The translations under genes were made by a program, and so were the position numbers. Shown here piece after piece: positions 1 to 5,697 of a DNA stretch of 6,073 nt. Within the stretch, counting starts at the first letter, position 1, and the number at the start of each line of letters is the position of its first letter. The notes below the pieces were generated by a model. It did no database searches. It saw only the letters and a program-made list of their open reading frames with translations, and was not told the origin of the DNA. The DNA lies in contig CATYWI010000086.1 of the NCBI GenBank assembly GCA_958414155.1, positions 1 through 6,073 of the forward strand, given 5' to 3'. This DNA comes from an uncultured Anaerotruncus sp. (GTDB taxonomy: Bacteria > Bacillota_A > Clostridia > Oscillospirales > CAG-272).

Positions 1-1295
1 GCTACGCCGTAGTTTGACTCACCGGCATACCACGCCCTGGCTATTTCGGTGATATTCCACGAGTAGTCCTGATAGTCATCATCTTCACACAGGTACTGAT
101 AATCTGCCGCTTTTGAATACAGCGTCCCGGCAGAGCCGCCCGAAACCATAGAAGATGTCCAGCTGCTCGTAACTCTGTATGCCGCTATATAGCCTTCGGC
201 AGCCAGATACGATCTGCAGTAAAGCTGCACCTTCGCATCTGTTATATAAGCATATTCGGGAAGCTCCGGCAGCGTGCCGATCTTAAGATATGCGCGGTAT
301 CCGCCGCCAACGCGCAGATAGGAATTATCCACAGCCGAGCTGCCGGACACCGAGGTATTGACATACACATCGAGATAATCCGATGCCGAGGTGTTCAGCG
401 ACGGGTCGATTTTGACCGGGAACGCTCTGCCGTCGCTGTTGATCCAATCCGCGTCGGCGGTCACGGTGAATTTGTACTCTCCGTTGCCGAGGTCGCTCAC
501 GGAATACGAAACGGCATCCGAGCGCGCGCCGTCCGCATCGACCATGTACCCGCGCGGGATGACATACACCGTCTCATCGTCCGAGGGATCGTATATCCGC
601 ACCGACCCGTCACCGCATACGGCGGCGGTAAGGTTGTTGAGTGATATCGTGAATGTATATAAATAAGACGGCAGCTTTTTCTTGACTATAATGTTCTCCT
701 TCACATTCGATGAGAAAACAATATACTCAAGGTCGGTACCGTCAAGTATGTTTTCGTATGTTATTTTTGATGACAGCTTATCAAGCCGCATGAGCTTCTG
801 CAGCTTTGTTTCGGTGGCATCGGCCTCTTTTTCAAGACTCGTGACCTTTCCGGCGGTCTTTTTTCTTGCACCGTCAAGGCTCATGACGATCTTGCGATTT
901 CCGTCATGCAGTGTGAAAAGGCTCACGTTGCCGGTTATCTTTTTTGCAAATTTGATGCGCGCGTTGCTTGTGGAGTAATCGTTTCCGGACGCAGCAAGGG
1001 TGTTATCTATGTCCTTCCACTCGCCGTTATCAAGGTAATGCACGGGCATGTCGTACTGAACTGCGATATTCGTTCCGTCCGGGCAATGAAAATGCTTAAC
1101 GTTTTCCTCGCGACGCTCTGTCATTTCGTATGTATCGGACGCACGTCCGGCAGGCTCGTCATTTTCGCCGGATGTACCCGATGAAAGTCCGTCTATCCAC
1201 TCGGCAAAAACAAACGTAGGAACAAGGTAAACGATCATAAGGATAGACAGGAAAACTGCAAGCGTTTTGAACGTGTACTTCTTAAGGTCTTTCAT
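1..1295 (-). CDS. N-terminal part of a large secreted DNRLRE/RHS-type surface protein (runs off left edge)
   Basis: An uninterrupted frame of 431 codons runs from ATG at 1295 to the left edge with no stop, so the gene is partial at its 3' end. The start is supported by a purine-rich GGAAAGGAAAG upstream. Residues 1-31 form a classical signal peptide: basic MKDLKK, a hydrophobic core ending LVPTFVFA, and likely cleavage after A31. A charged region of about 200 residues follows. From about residue 300 the sequence resembles DNRLRE-type (CBM96-like) domains of Gram-positive wall proteins, with a beta-rich segment ending in the typical SWNITEIARAWYAG stretch near the edge. In such proteins this architecture commonly precedes RHS/YD repeats and sometimes a variable C-terminal toxin, but that part is outside the window and cannot be confirmed. 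Secretion is well supported; the RHS or polymorphic-toxin identity is inference. The base composition is visibly richer in GC than the PadR operon. Confidence 0.8.
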   Translation of the reverse strand, partial: MKDLKKYTFKTLAVFLSILMIVYLVPTFVFAEWIDGLSSGTSGENDEPAGRASDTYEMTERREENVKHFHCPDGTNIAVQYDMPVHYLDNGEWKDIDNTLAASGNDYSTSNARIKFAKKITGNVSLFTLHDGNRKIVMSLDGARKKTAGKVTSLEKEADATETKLQKLMRLDKLSSKITYENILDGTDLEYIVFSSNVKENIIVKKKLPSYLYTFTISLNNLTAAVCGDGSVRIYDPSDDETVYVIPRGYMVDADGARSDAVSYSVSDLGNGEYKFTVTADADWINSDGRAFPVKIDPSLNTSASDYLDVYVNTSVSGSSAVDNSYLRVGGGYRAYLKIGTLPELPEYAYITDAKVQLYCRSYLAAEGYIAAYRVTSSWTSSMVSGGSAGTLYSKAADYQYLCEDDDYQDYSWNITEIARAWYAGESNYGV

Positions 1296-1657
1296 CTTTC
1301 TTTCCTTTCCGTGTTGGCATTGTATGCATACAACATACACTGTGTTTGTTTCAAATAGCATTTAATAAAAATGTACTGAAGCCGAATCATCTCACCCGCA
1401 TTCTCATCACCTCACTCTGCAGTAAAACGAAATGTGCCGTTTTTGTCGTATAGTTTACCTGCCCCACAGGTGTTGAGACAGTTTCACCCCAATGTTATGT
1501 TGGGTATTCATGTGCAATAAAACATTTGTCGTAGATAAGGAATCAAGAAGCAATCAAAATATGAACCAACACTCCGCAAATAGCTACGCAAATGCACCTT
1601 CGGCTCCAGGAACACCACTTTAGCCCCGACTTTCAACCGTAATCGTGTTTTTTAATA
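1296..1657. other. Intergenic stretch without a recognisable gene
   Basis: No frame here gives a protein with a ribosome binding site and a recognisable sequence. On the minus strand there are only short open pieces, including an 18-codon ORF starting at 1511 without a Shine-Dalgarno. Two small inverted repeats are visible: ACCTG/CAGGT around a CCCCA loop (1457-1471) and CCCAA/TTGGG around a 7-base loop (1488-1504). Neither has a following T-tract, so neither is a good terminator. The stretch lies between the truncated methyltransferase remnant and the surface protein promoter, so it probably contains the junction of the deletion or insertion that removed the rest of the methyltransferase gene. 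Confidence 0.5.
1325..1354 (-). promoter_or_regulatory. Weak promoter candidate for the secreted surface protein
   Basis: Reading leftward, TTGAAA (1349-1354) is followed after 18 bases by TATGCA (1325-1330), about 30 bases before the start codon at 1295. The -35 matches consensus in four of six positions and the -10 is poor. It is listed because it is the best-placed candidate, not because it is strong. Confidence 0.25.
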
Positions 1658-2007
1658 TTATTGGTTCCAATTGATTTTACCGAGATGGGTTTCCTGCAGG
1701 AGTTTCAGCACTTCCAGATTATCGCCATCAATATAGAGATTTTCGGTGATGTAGAAGTCTACGCTTTCCTCACGGCAGGGGTACAGCGTCTTATTGATCC
1801 GGCATTGGAATTTCTTGTCAGGTCACGCAAACTGATAGCACTTCTCATTGCCATCATTACGGTGCGTGCGACCTCCTGCTTGTCGATTGCCCGGACGCCC
1901 TCGCCGTTTTCGTTGATCGTTTCCATAACGGTGTTGGAAAGCATCATTGCCAACTTCTTAAAATTCTCATCGGCTTTGTTCGCCGTTCACATTTTGAGTT
2001 TATTCAT
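1658..2007 (-). pseudogene. Remnant of a type III-like Mod (N6-adenine) DNA methyltransferase, N-terminal piece only
   Basis: ATG at 2007 begins MNKLKM, followed at once by a TGA stop (1987-1989). The same frame then continues as TANKADENFKKLAMMLSNTV through VRAIDKQEV. Near 1860 the homology moves to another frame, reading NDGNEKCYQFA, then a TGA (1823-1825) where relatives usually have tryptophan, then PDKKF, INKTLYPCREESVDF and YIDGDNLEVLKLLQETHLGK. This order is that of the N-terminus of Mod-type site-specific DNA methyltransferases. The DGDNLEVLKLLQ block normally comes just before the DPPYN catalytic motif, but here similarity stops near 1673 and the frame ends at 1658. With two nonsense codons, a frameshift and loss of the catalytic and target-recognition regions, no active enzyme can be made. 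Its start overlaps the stop of the TIR gene in ATGAATAA, the signature of a formerly coupled operon. The assignment rests on recalled family sequence. Confidence 0.8.
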
Positions 2008-2876
2008 TGTTTTTGTCATCCGTATCGTCAGGTGCAAATAATTCTTTCAGTTCTGCAGCTATTTCTTCGGCAGTCATTGAAGCCGTAGTCATAGCCTTGC
2101 GGTCTGCTATAATCGGGCTGTACTCAACGACCTGCTTTTTTGTCAGGTCGTGCCATATTGGAAGAATGGTTTTTCCGTTGACGGTTTCGACTTGAAAAAG
2201 TCCGTTCAACTCCGCTTTTGTCCAGTATTTATGTTCGTCAATGTAGTTAGGCGAGAGGATAACAACGCCATATTTTGATTTTGCCAATCCCCTATCGATT
2301 TTTTTCACGCATCGAATCGCCCCATTTGAGCCTGTCCGTGTCGTACCATACTTTGAGTCCCTGATTTCGTAACGCCTCTACAAACTCATCAACAAATGAC
2401 TCTTTAGCCTCGTATGCGTGGGACACGAACACATCATATTCTTCATCAGCTGATATTGGAATAGTAGCTGATGTGACTACCGGCTGCGAAAGTTGCTGCT
2501 GGAGTTCTCTTATCCGAGCTTCATAGGACGCCTGAATCTCCAGATTGGCTTTATCCTGTTTCTTTTGCTCGTTTTGCTGCTCTTTTTGAAGTTTCAAATA
2601 GGCAGTAGCTCTTTTATCCTTTTTGCCTGCAATTTTCTTACCAATGTCTGCACTATCGCTTGCTTTTTTTGCTTTATCGGATTCATAAGCGGCAATCTGT
2701 TTTTGCTTGCTGCTAAGTGAGGCCAGCGAGATATGTTTCGTAATACTTTTTTGTACGGTATTGATTTTTCCTTGTAGAGTGGCTACTTCTTTATCCTTTG
2801 CAGCCTTTTTCTTTTCAAGGTCTGCAATTTCTTTGTCCAATGAGTTTACTGTGTTTTGGTATTGGGCTACCGACAT
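2000..2876 (-). pseudogene. Coiled-coil TIR-domain protein, split by a single-base frameshift in an A7 run
   Basis: ATG at 2876 is preceded by AAAAGGAG (2888-2894). The first frame (2292-2876, 194 aa) has a Lys/Glu/Gln-rich coiled coil (about residues 5-135), a linker, and the first half of a TIR domain with EYDVFVSHAYEAKESF, GLKVWYDTD and KWGDSMREK. It then meets TAG at 2292. The rest of the domain is in another frame (2000-2308, nominal GTG start, 102 aa): KIDRGLAKSKYG, VVILSPNYI and YWTKAELNGLF, ending KELFAPDDTDDKNNE. Removing one A from the A7 run (T7 at 2299-2305 on the plus strand) joins them into one 291-residue protein reading SMREKIDRGLAKS. The putative NADase glutamate of the WTKAEL motif (E222 of the joined protein) is in the second half, so the unrepaired first half should be inactive. 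Bacterial TIR proteins are often NAD-cleaving defence effectors; that role is inferred here. The gene could be a true pseudogene, phase-variable, or an assembly error. Confidence 0.85.
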
Positions 2877-2942
2877 AATTTATTTACTCCTTTTAGCTTC
2901 TCAAATTGTTTTTTATTAATTGTTAGATTTATAATGATAAAT

Positions 2943-2963
2943 ACCATCGACCATATCGATGGT
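2943..2963 (-). promoter_or_regulatory. Hairpin or palindromic operator in the TIR gene leader
   Basis: ACCATCGA (2943-2950) and TCGATGGT (2956-2963) form a perfect 8-bp stem around a 5-base loop, about 67-87 bases before the TIR start codon. A single-base bulge would allow the stem to be extended slightly. No T-tract follows it in the direction of the TIR gene, so it is not an intrinsic terminator. It may be an mRNA structure in the long leader or a protein-binding palindrome; the sequence does not decide. Confidence 0.5.
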
Positions 2964-3049
2964 TATCCTCCCGCTGTTGCGCCATCATATAAATTACATC
3001 ATTCAAATTATATAAAATGATTACAATACTCGGGCTTTTTCTTGGATAC

Positions 3050-3078
3050 ATTATAACACATGGAATTATGTATGTCAA
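3050..3078 (-). promoter_or_regulatory. Consensus sigma-A promoter for the TIR gene
   Basis: On the minus strand TTGACA (3073-3078) and TATAAT (3050-3055) are both perfect matches to the housekeeping consensus, separated by exactly 17 bases. Transcription would start near 3043, giving a leader of roughly 165 bases before the TIR start at 2876. Its -35 lies only 21 bases from the -35 of the divergent PadR operon promoter, so one bound regulator could affect both. Confidence 0.8.
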
Positions 3079-3099
3079 CATATTATTTTGAAAAAGGTA

Positions 3100-3127
3100 T
3101 TGACTTTATAGTATTATGTGGTATACT
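3100..3127 (+). promoter_or_regulatory. Promoter of the PadR operon
   Basis: TTGACT (3100-3105), a 16-base spacer and TATACT (3122-3127) are near-consensus sigma-A elements, 22 bases upstream of the preferred PadR start at 3150. This favours 3150 as the start: the alternative upstream ATG at 3060 would lie before the promoter. The downstream genes overlap or nearly abut, so this is probably the promoter of the whole three-gene unit. Confidence 0.8.
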
Positions 3128-3129
3128 AT
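3108..3129 (+). promoter_or_regulatory. Candidate PadR autoregulatory operator
   Basis: A perfect inverted repeat, ATAGTAT (3108-3114) and ATACTAT (3123-3129) with 8 bases between, covers the spacer and all of the -10 element of the PadR promoter. PadR-family repressors bind such dyads as dimers and frequently control their own promoters, so repression by blocking RNA polymerase is the natural reading. Binding is inferred from position and symmetry only. Confidence 0.55.
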
Positions 3130-3149
3130 GTCATAAAAGGAGTAGTGAC

Positions 3150-3515
3150 ATGGCATGGGAAGATGATATTGAGGAAAATATAAAATGCGGTCTTGTTGAA
3201 TTTCTTATTCTTGCACTTTTGACCACCGAAGACATGTACGGTTACAGGATCAAAACGGAGTTGGCTGTAAGAACCAACAACGCAATCATTGTCAAAGAAG
3301 GCTCTTTGTACGGTCCGCTGTACAGAATGGAACAGCGCAAGCTGATATCAAGCAGAAAAGAACTGGTGGGAGAAAAAAGATTCAGAAATTATTATCACAT
3401 AGAACCCCCGGGGGAAGAGTATCTCGACTATGCAATAAAAAAATTTCAACTTATTTTTGGCGGAGCCGCCAATCTGATAAAAGGATGTGGTTTAGATGAA
3501 AACAAGCCGGAATAA
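3150..3515 (+). CDS. PadR-family winged-helix transcriptional regulator
   Basis: The 121-residue protein starts at ATG 3150, preceded by AAAAGGAG (about 3137-3142) and following the promoter. A further upstream ATG at 3060 would add 30 residues unlike the family and lies before the promoter, so it is rejected. Residues about 10-95 have the PadR winged-helix pattern: the opening helix KCGLVEFLILALL, then MYGYRIKTEL, then EGSLYGPLYRMEQRKLI, the recognition helix area, and a beta wing with KRFRNYYHIEPPGEEYL. A short C-terminal helix (YAIKKFQLIF) would serve in dimerisation. These proteins are dimeric repressors, often of membrane-protein or transporter genes. This one heads an operon with a membrane protein and a secreted protein, overlaps the next gene by 20 bases, and has a symmetrical operator candidate on its own promoter. 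The inducing signal is unknown. Confidence 0.92.
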   Translation: MAWEDDIEENIKCGLVEFLILALLTTEDMYGYRIKTELAVRTNNAIIVKEGSLYGPLYRMEQRKLISSRKELVGEKRFRNYYHIEPPGEEYLDYAIKKFQLIFGGAANLIKGCGLDENKPE

Positions 3516-3891
3516 CAAAAATGTTGTTAATTCATATCTCAGGCATATAAAAACCGCTCTTTTGTGTCCTTCAAGTATGAAAAAAGCCATTTTAAATGAT
3601 GTAAATGAGCGAATCGCAGAACTTGAAAAACAACATCCGATCCTCACGCCGGATGAACTTTACAAAGAGATTGGCACTCCCGATGAAATCGCCCAAGGCT
3701 TTGAAAGCAGGCTTGAAATCGGCAGTCTTAAAAAGAATGCCCGAAAACTCACCAGGACAAAAATCCTCTGCTTGATCTTTCTTATTCTAATGATTCTATC
3801 GGTTATCATGGCTGTCATTATCATAAAGTCTAATGAAACATATTATTCTGAAACCATATATAAAACATCTTATATCGGGGAGACAAATTAA
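3496..3891 (+). CDS. Small single-pass membrane protein, DUF1700/DUF6120-like
   Basis: The 131-residue protein starts at ATG 3496 inside the end of the PadR gene, with AAGGA at 3481-3485 as ribosome binding site; the 20-base overlap implies translational coupling. Residues 10-75 are a helical cytoplasmic domain typical of PadR partners: NSYLRHIKTALLCPSSMKKA, a helix with NERIAELEKQHP, and TPDELYKEIGTPDEIAQGF. The GTPDEIA motif is shared by DUF1700 and DUF6120 proteins. A basic stretch (KKNARKLTRTK) precedes one transmembrane helix at about residues 89-110, and a short polar tail of about 20 residues would be outside. The pairing PadR plus such a protein is common in Firmicutes, where it is thought to form a regulatory or envelope-sensing unit, but the biochemical role is not established. 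Family placement between the two DUFs is uncertain. Confidence 0.85.
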   Translation: MKTSRNNKNVVNSYLRHIKTALLCPSSMKKAILNDVNERIAELEKQHPILTPDELYKEIGTPDEIAQGFESRLEIGSLKKNARKLTRTKILCLIFLILMILSVIMAVIIIKSNETYYSETIYKTSYIGETN

Positions 3892-3892
3892 C

Positions 3893-4404
3893 ATGACAAA
3901 AAAATATTTGCTATTATTCTCACAGCTATGCTTCTGACTTTTTCACCACTCACCGCAATATGTGCAGAAAGTCATGAACCCATCTCAGCAGGAACTTATG
4001 AAACCAGTTCCACTACGGTACATTTTGAAGATGGTAGCTATATGGTAACCGTAGTTAGGCAGTCTTCAATTGTAAAATCCACAAAATCCACAAGATCTGC
4101 AACCTATACAAAGGTGGGAGAGAAAATTGTCAATCTTTATGATTCTAAAGATAATCTGCAATGGACTCACACAGTAACCGGAACCTTTAAAGTAAATGAA
4201 GGTGTATCTGTTGTTTGCACAAGTTCTACTTACTCGTCTGTCATTTATGAAAAGGCTTGGTCGTTAGCAGAGCATGAAAATAGCTATTCAGACAACATCG
4301 CATATGGCACTGCGGTTTATAAGAAAAAAGTCCTTTTTATTACAACAAATACACACAAAGTAGACATTTCAATCGGGTGCGACATTAATGGCAATATGGA
4401 CTGA
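3893..4404 (+). pseudogene. Small secreted protein of the PadR operon, signal peptide out of frame by one base
   Basis: The natural start is ATG 3893, one base after the stop of the upstream gene and with GGGGAG at 3877-3882. As written it reads MTKKYLLLFSQLCF and stops. Adding one A to the A7 run at 3898-3904 gives MTKKIFAIILTAMLLTFSP, a perfect signal peptide with cleavage near AICA|ESHE, followed by 145 in-frame residues to TGA at 4404 (170 aa in all). An intact 158-residue frame from an internal ATG at 3928 exists, but it lacks the basic end and half of the hydrophobic core and has no good ribosome binding site. The mature part is Ser/Thr- and beta-rich, with TGTFKVNEGVSVVCTSSTYS and KKKVLFITTNTHKVDIS, resembling small secreted proteins found beside PadR operons. 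No function is recognised. It could be truly broken, switched by slippage at the A run, or a sequencing error. Confidence 0.7.
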
Positions 4405-4473
4405 TGAATTTTGAAAAACAGCAAACATCTTTCTATTTGAAATTTCCAAATTCACAATTGGTACTCATCTTGT

Positions 4474-4504
4474 AAAAAAGACGACTTTTAATGTCGTCTT
4501 TTTT
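4474..4504. terminator. Bidirectional intrinsic terminator between convergent operons
   Basis: AAAAAAGACGAC (4474-4485) pairs perfectly with GTCGTCTTTTTT (4493-4504) around a 7-base loop. The GACGAC/GTCGTC core followed by six T on either strand makes a strong Rho-independent terminator in both directions. It lies about 70 bases after the PadR operon (stop at 4404) and about 40 bases after the mobile-element operon (stop at 4546). Confidence 0.9.
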
Positions 4505-4545
4505 GTTATCGCATTATCCATTTCATAGTTTGAACTGCTTAACAC

Positions 4546-5697
4546 CTATGACAGCATACTCCCCCACATCTCTTTATTCTTATCGGAAAGCAATTCTCCA
4601 AGCTGTTCCCTTTGCTTCGTATCAAAGCCGTAAAGGTTCGCCGCTTCTTCTGCGGTTAGAGAAACCGTGTCAATATACAAATAAGTTTTCACAACTTCCT
4701 GCTCAACCGGGACAATGCTTCCGTCCTCCTGTGTTTCAAGGCGCGTTTCTTTCACCGTGATCTGCTCCGTATGGACATCCATACGATTCAAGCGGCGATA
4801 GATTTCTTTTAGAACCTCCGCTTTCGCTTCGTCAAAGGTCACGACATCTTCTGTCCGATTCGTCTTGACGGCATATACAGCGATAGCAAGACTCCATTCG
4901 CATGGCTCACCCGTTACAAAGCACATATCATAGTCGTATCGACTCTTTATCTCCGCAATCTGTGCCTCGTATTCCGCATTTGCTTCGCGTACCGTCTGAA
5001 CAACCGTAATACCGTTTTCATTATCCGGGTTTGGAGCAAAAATGCCGAACACCGATCCTACCACAAGTCCGATCATACAAATCAGGAGAATGACCACAAC
5101 CGCAATCCAACCGCCTGCGGCAATTGCCGCAGCAATTCCCTTGACTGCCGCTGCCGTAGCTTTTGCGGCGGCAGCAATGGCTTTTTCCGCAACCTTTACA
5201 AACTTTGCGGTAGCTTTTGCCGCCGCTTTTGCTGCCTGTGCCGCCCTCTGTGCGGCTTTGACGGTCACTTTTGCGGTTTTCACCGCCGCCTTAGCTGTTT
5301 GCTGTGCGGTCTTTACACCTTTCTGCGCCGTTTTGGCCGTTGTTTTCGCAGGTGGTAAAGCCGGACGCTTAGGGGCAGGAAGCTGTTTCGGCTGCTGTAC
5401 TTTCACTTTGAACTTCTTCTGACGGCTGCGCCATTTCAGGAGATTCTTTCGCGTTTCTTTCAGTCCCCAATTCCCGATCTTACCTGCACCATAGGCAACA
5501 TTTTTTGCCGTGCGCCTTTCGGTGTTCTCAACCGCATTGCCGGCATATTCGTTTGCACTCCCGTAGCGCGTGTTCTGTAATTCTTCGCCGTACTCTTTTA
5601 CCTCCCCTGCCCCATTTTTAACCTTTTGACCGAGCGTTTTCGCCCGGTCAAAGGTTTTTATGGTTCTGAGGGATTCGCGTGTCTTTATGCTCGGCAT
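4546..5697 (-). CDS. CD1108-family conjugative element membrane protein, apparently C-terminally truncated
   Basis: ATG at 5697 gives MPSIKTRESLRTIKTFDRAK, the start typical of the family; a GTG three bases earlier is less likely. The start overlaps the VirB4 stop (TGATG). In the 383-residue product, residues 1-115 are basic and hydrophilic, and 116-195 are an Ala/Lys/Thr-rich low-complexity helix built of repeated KTAxxAxK units. Residues 196-220 are one transmembrane helix (WIAVVVILLICMIGLVVGSV). Residues 221-383 are the start of an external domain with EWSLAIAVYAVKTN and NLYGFDTKQREQLGELL. Proteins of this family in Tn1549/CTn-type elements are type IV secretion components, and longer members carry a cell-wall peptidase domain after this point. 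Here the frame stops right after EMWGSMLS, and after about 40 bases the terminator of another operon begins. I infer loss of the C-terminal part by a rearrangement; a naturally short variant is the alternative. Confidence 0.85.
   Translation of the reverse strand: MPSIKTRESLRTIKTFDRAKTLGQKVKNGAGEVKEYGEELQNTRYGSANEYAGNAVENTERRTAKNVAYGAGKIGNWGLKETRKNLLKWRSRQKKFKVKVQQPKQLPAPKRPALPPAKTTAKTAQKGVKTAQQTAKAAVKTAKVTVKAAQRAAQAAKAAAKATAKFVKVAEKAIAAAAKATAAAVKGIAAAIAAGGWIAVVVILLICMIGLVVGSVFGIFAPNPDNENGITVVQTVREANAEYEAQIAEIKSRYDYDMCFVTGEPCEWSLAIAVYAVKTNRTEDVVTFDEAKAEVLKEIYRRLNRMDVHTEQITVKETRLETQEDGSIVPVEQEVVKTYLYIDTVSLTAEEAANLYGFDTKQREQLGELLSDKNKEMWGSMLS

Noticed and set aside
391..1184. Three plus-strand frames (391-666, 682-978, 906-1184)
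   Set aside because: All are antisense to the continuous secreted protein frame on the minus strand, which has a signal peptide and a ribosome binding site.
1457..1504. Two hairpins considered as terminators, or as a CRISPR repeat or attachment site
   Set aside because: Stems are only 5 bp, no T-tract follows, and neither sequence is repeated elsewhere in the window.
1380..1511. Short minus-strand frames, including an 18-codon frame from ATG 1511 and a piece ending in TAHFVLLQSEV
   Set aside because: They have no Shine-Dalgarno and no family I can name with confidence; too short to support as genes.
1661..2041. 126-codon plus-strand frame
   Set aside because: It lies opposite the recognisable Mod remnant and the end of the TIR gene, has no ribosome binding site or family resemblance, and its hydrophobic look comes from reading antisense codons.
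2493..2919. Plus-strand frames at 2493-2720 and 2707-2919 resembling hydrophobic peptides
   Set aside because: They are antisense to the Lys/Gln-rich coiled coil of the TIR gene; antisense Lys codons read as Phe/Leu and imitate membrane segments.
3060..3149. N-terminal extension of the PadR protein from ATG 3060
   Set aside because: It would begin upstream of the promoter and operator, has no ribosome binding site, and adds residues not typical of PadR proteins.
5042..5422. 126-codon plus-strand frame rich in Ala, Thr and Phe
   Set aside because: It is the antisense shadow of the Ala/Lys repeat of the CD1108-type gene; repetitive GC-rich codons keep the opposite frame open and there is no ribosome binding site.
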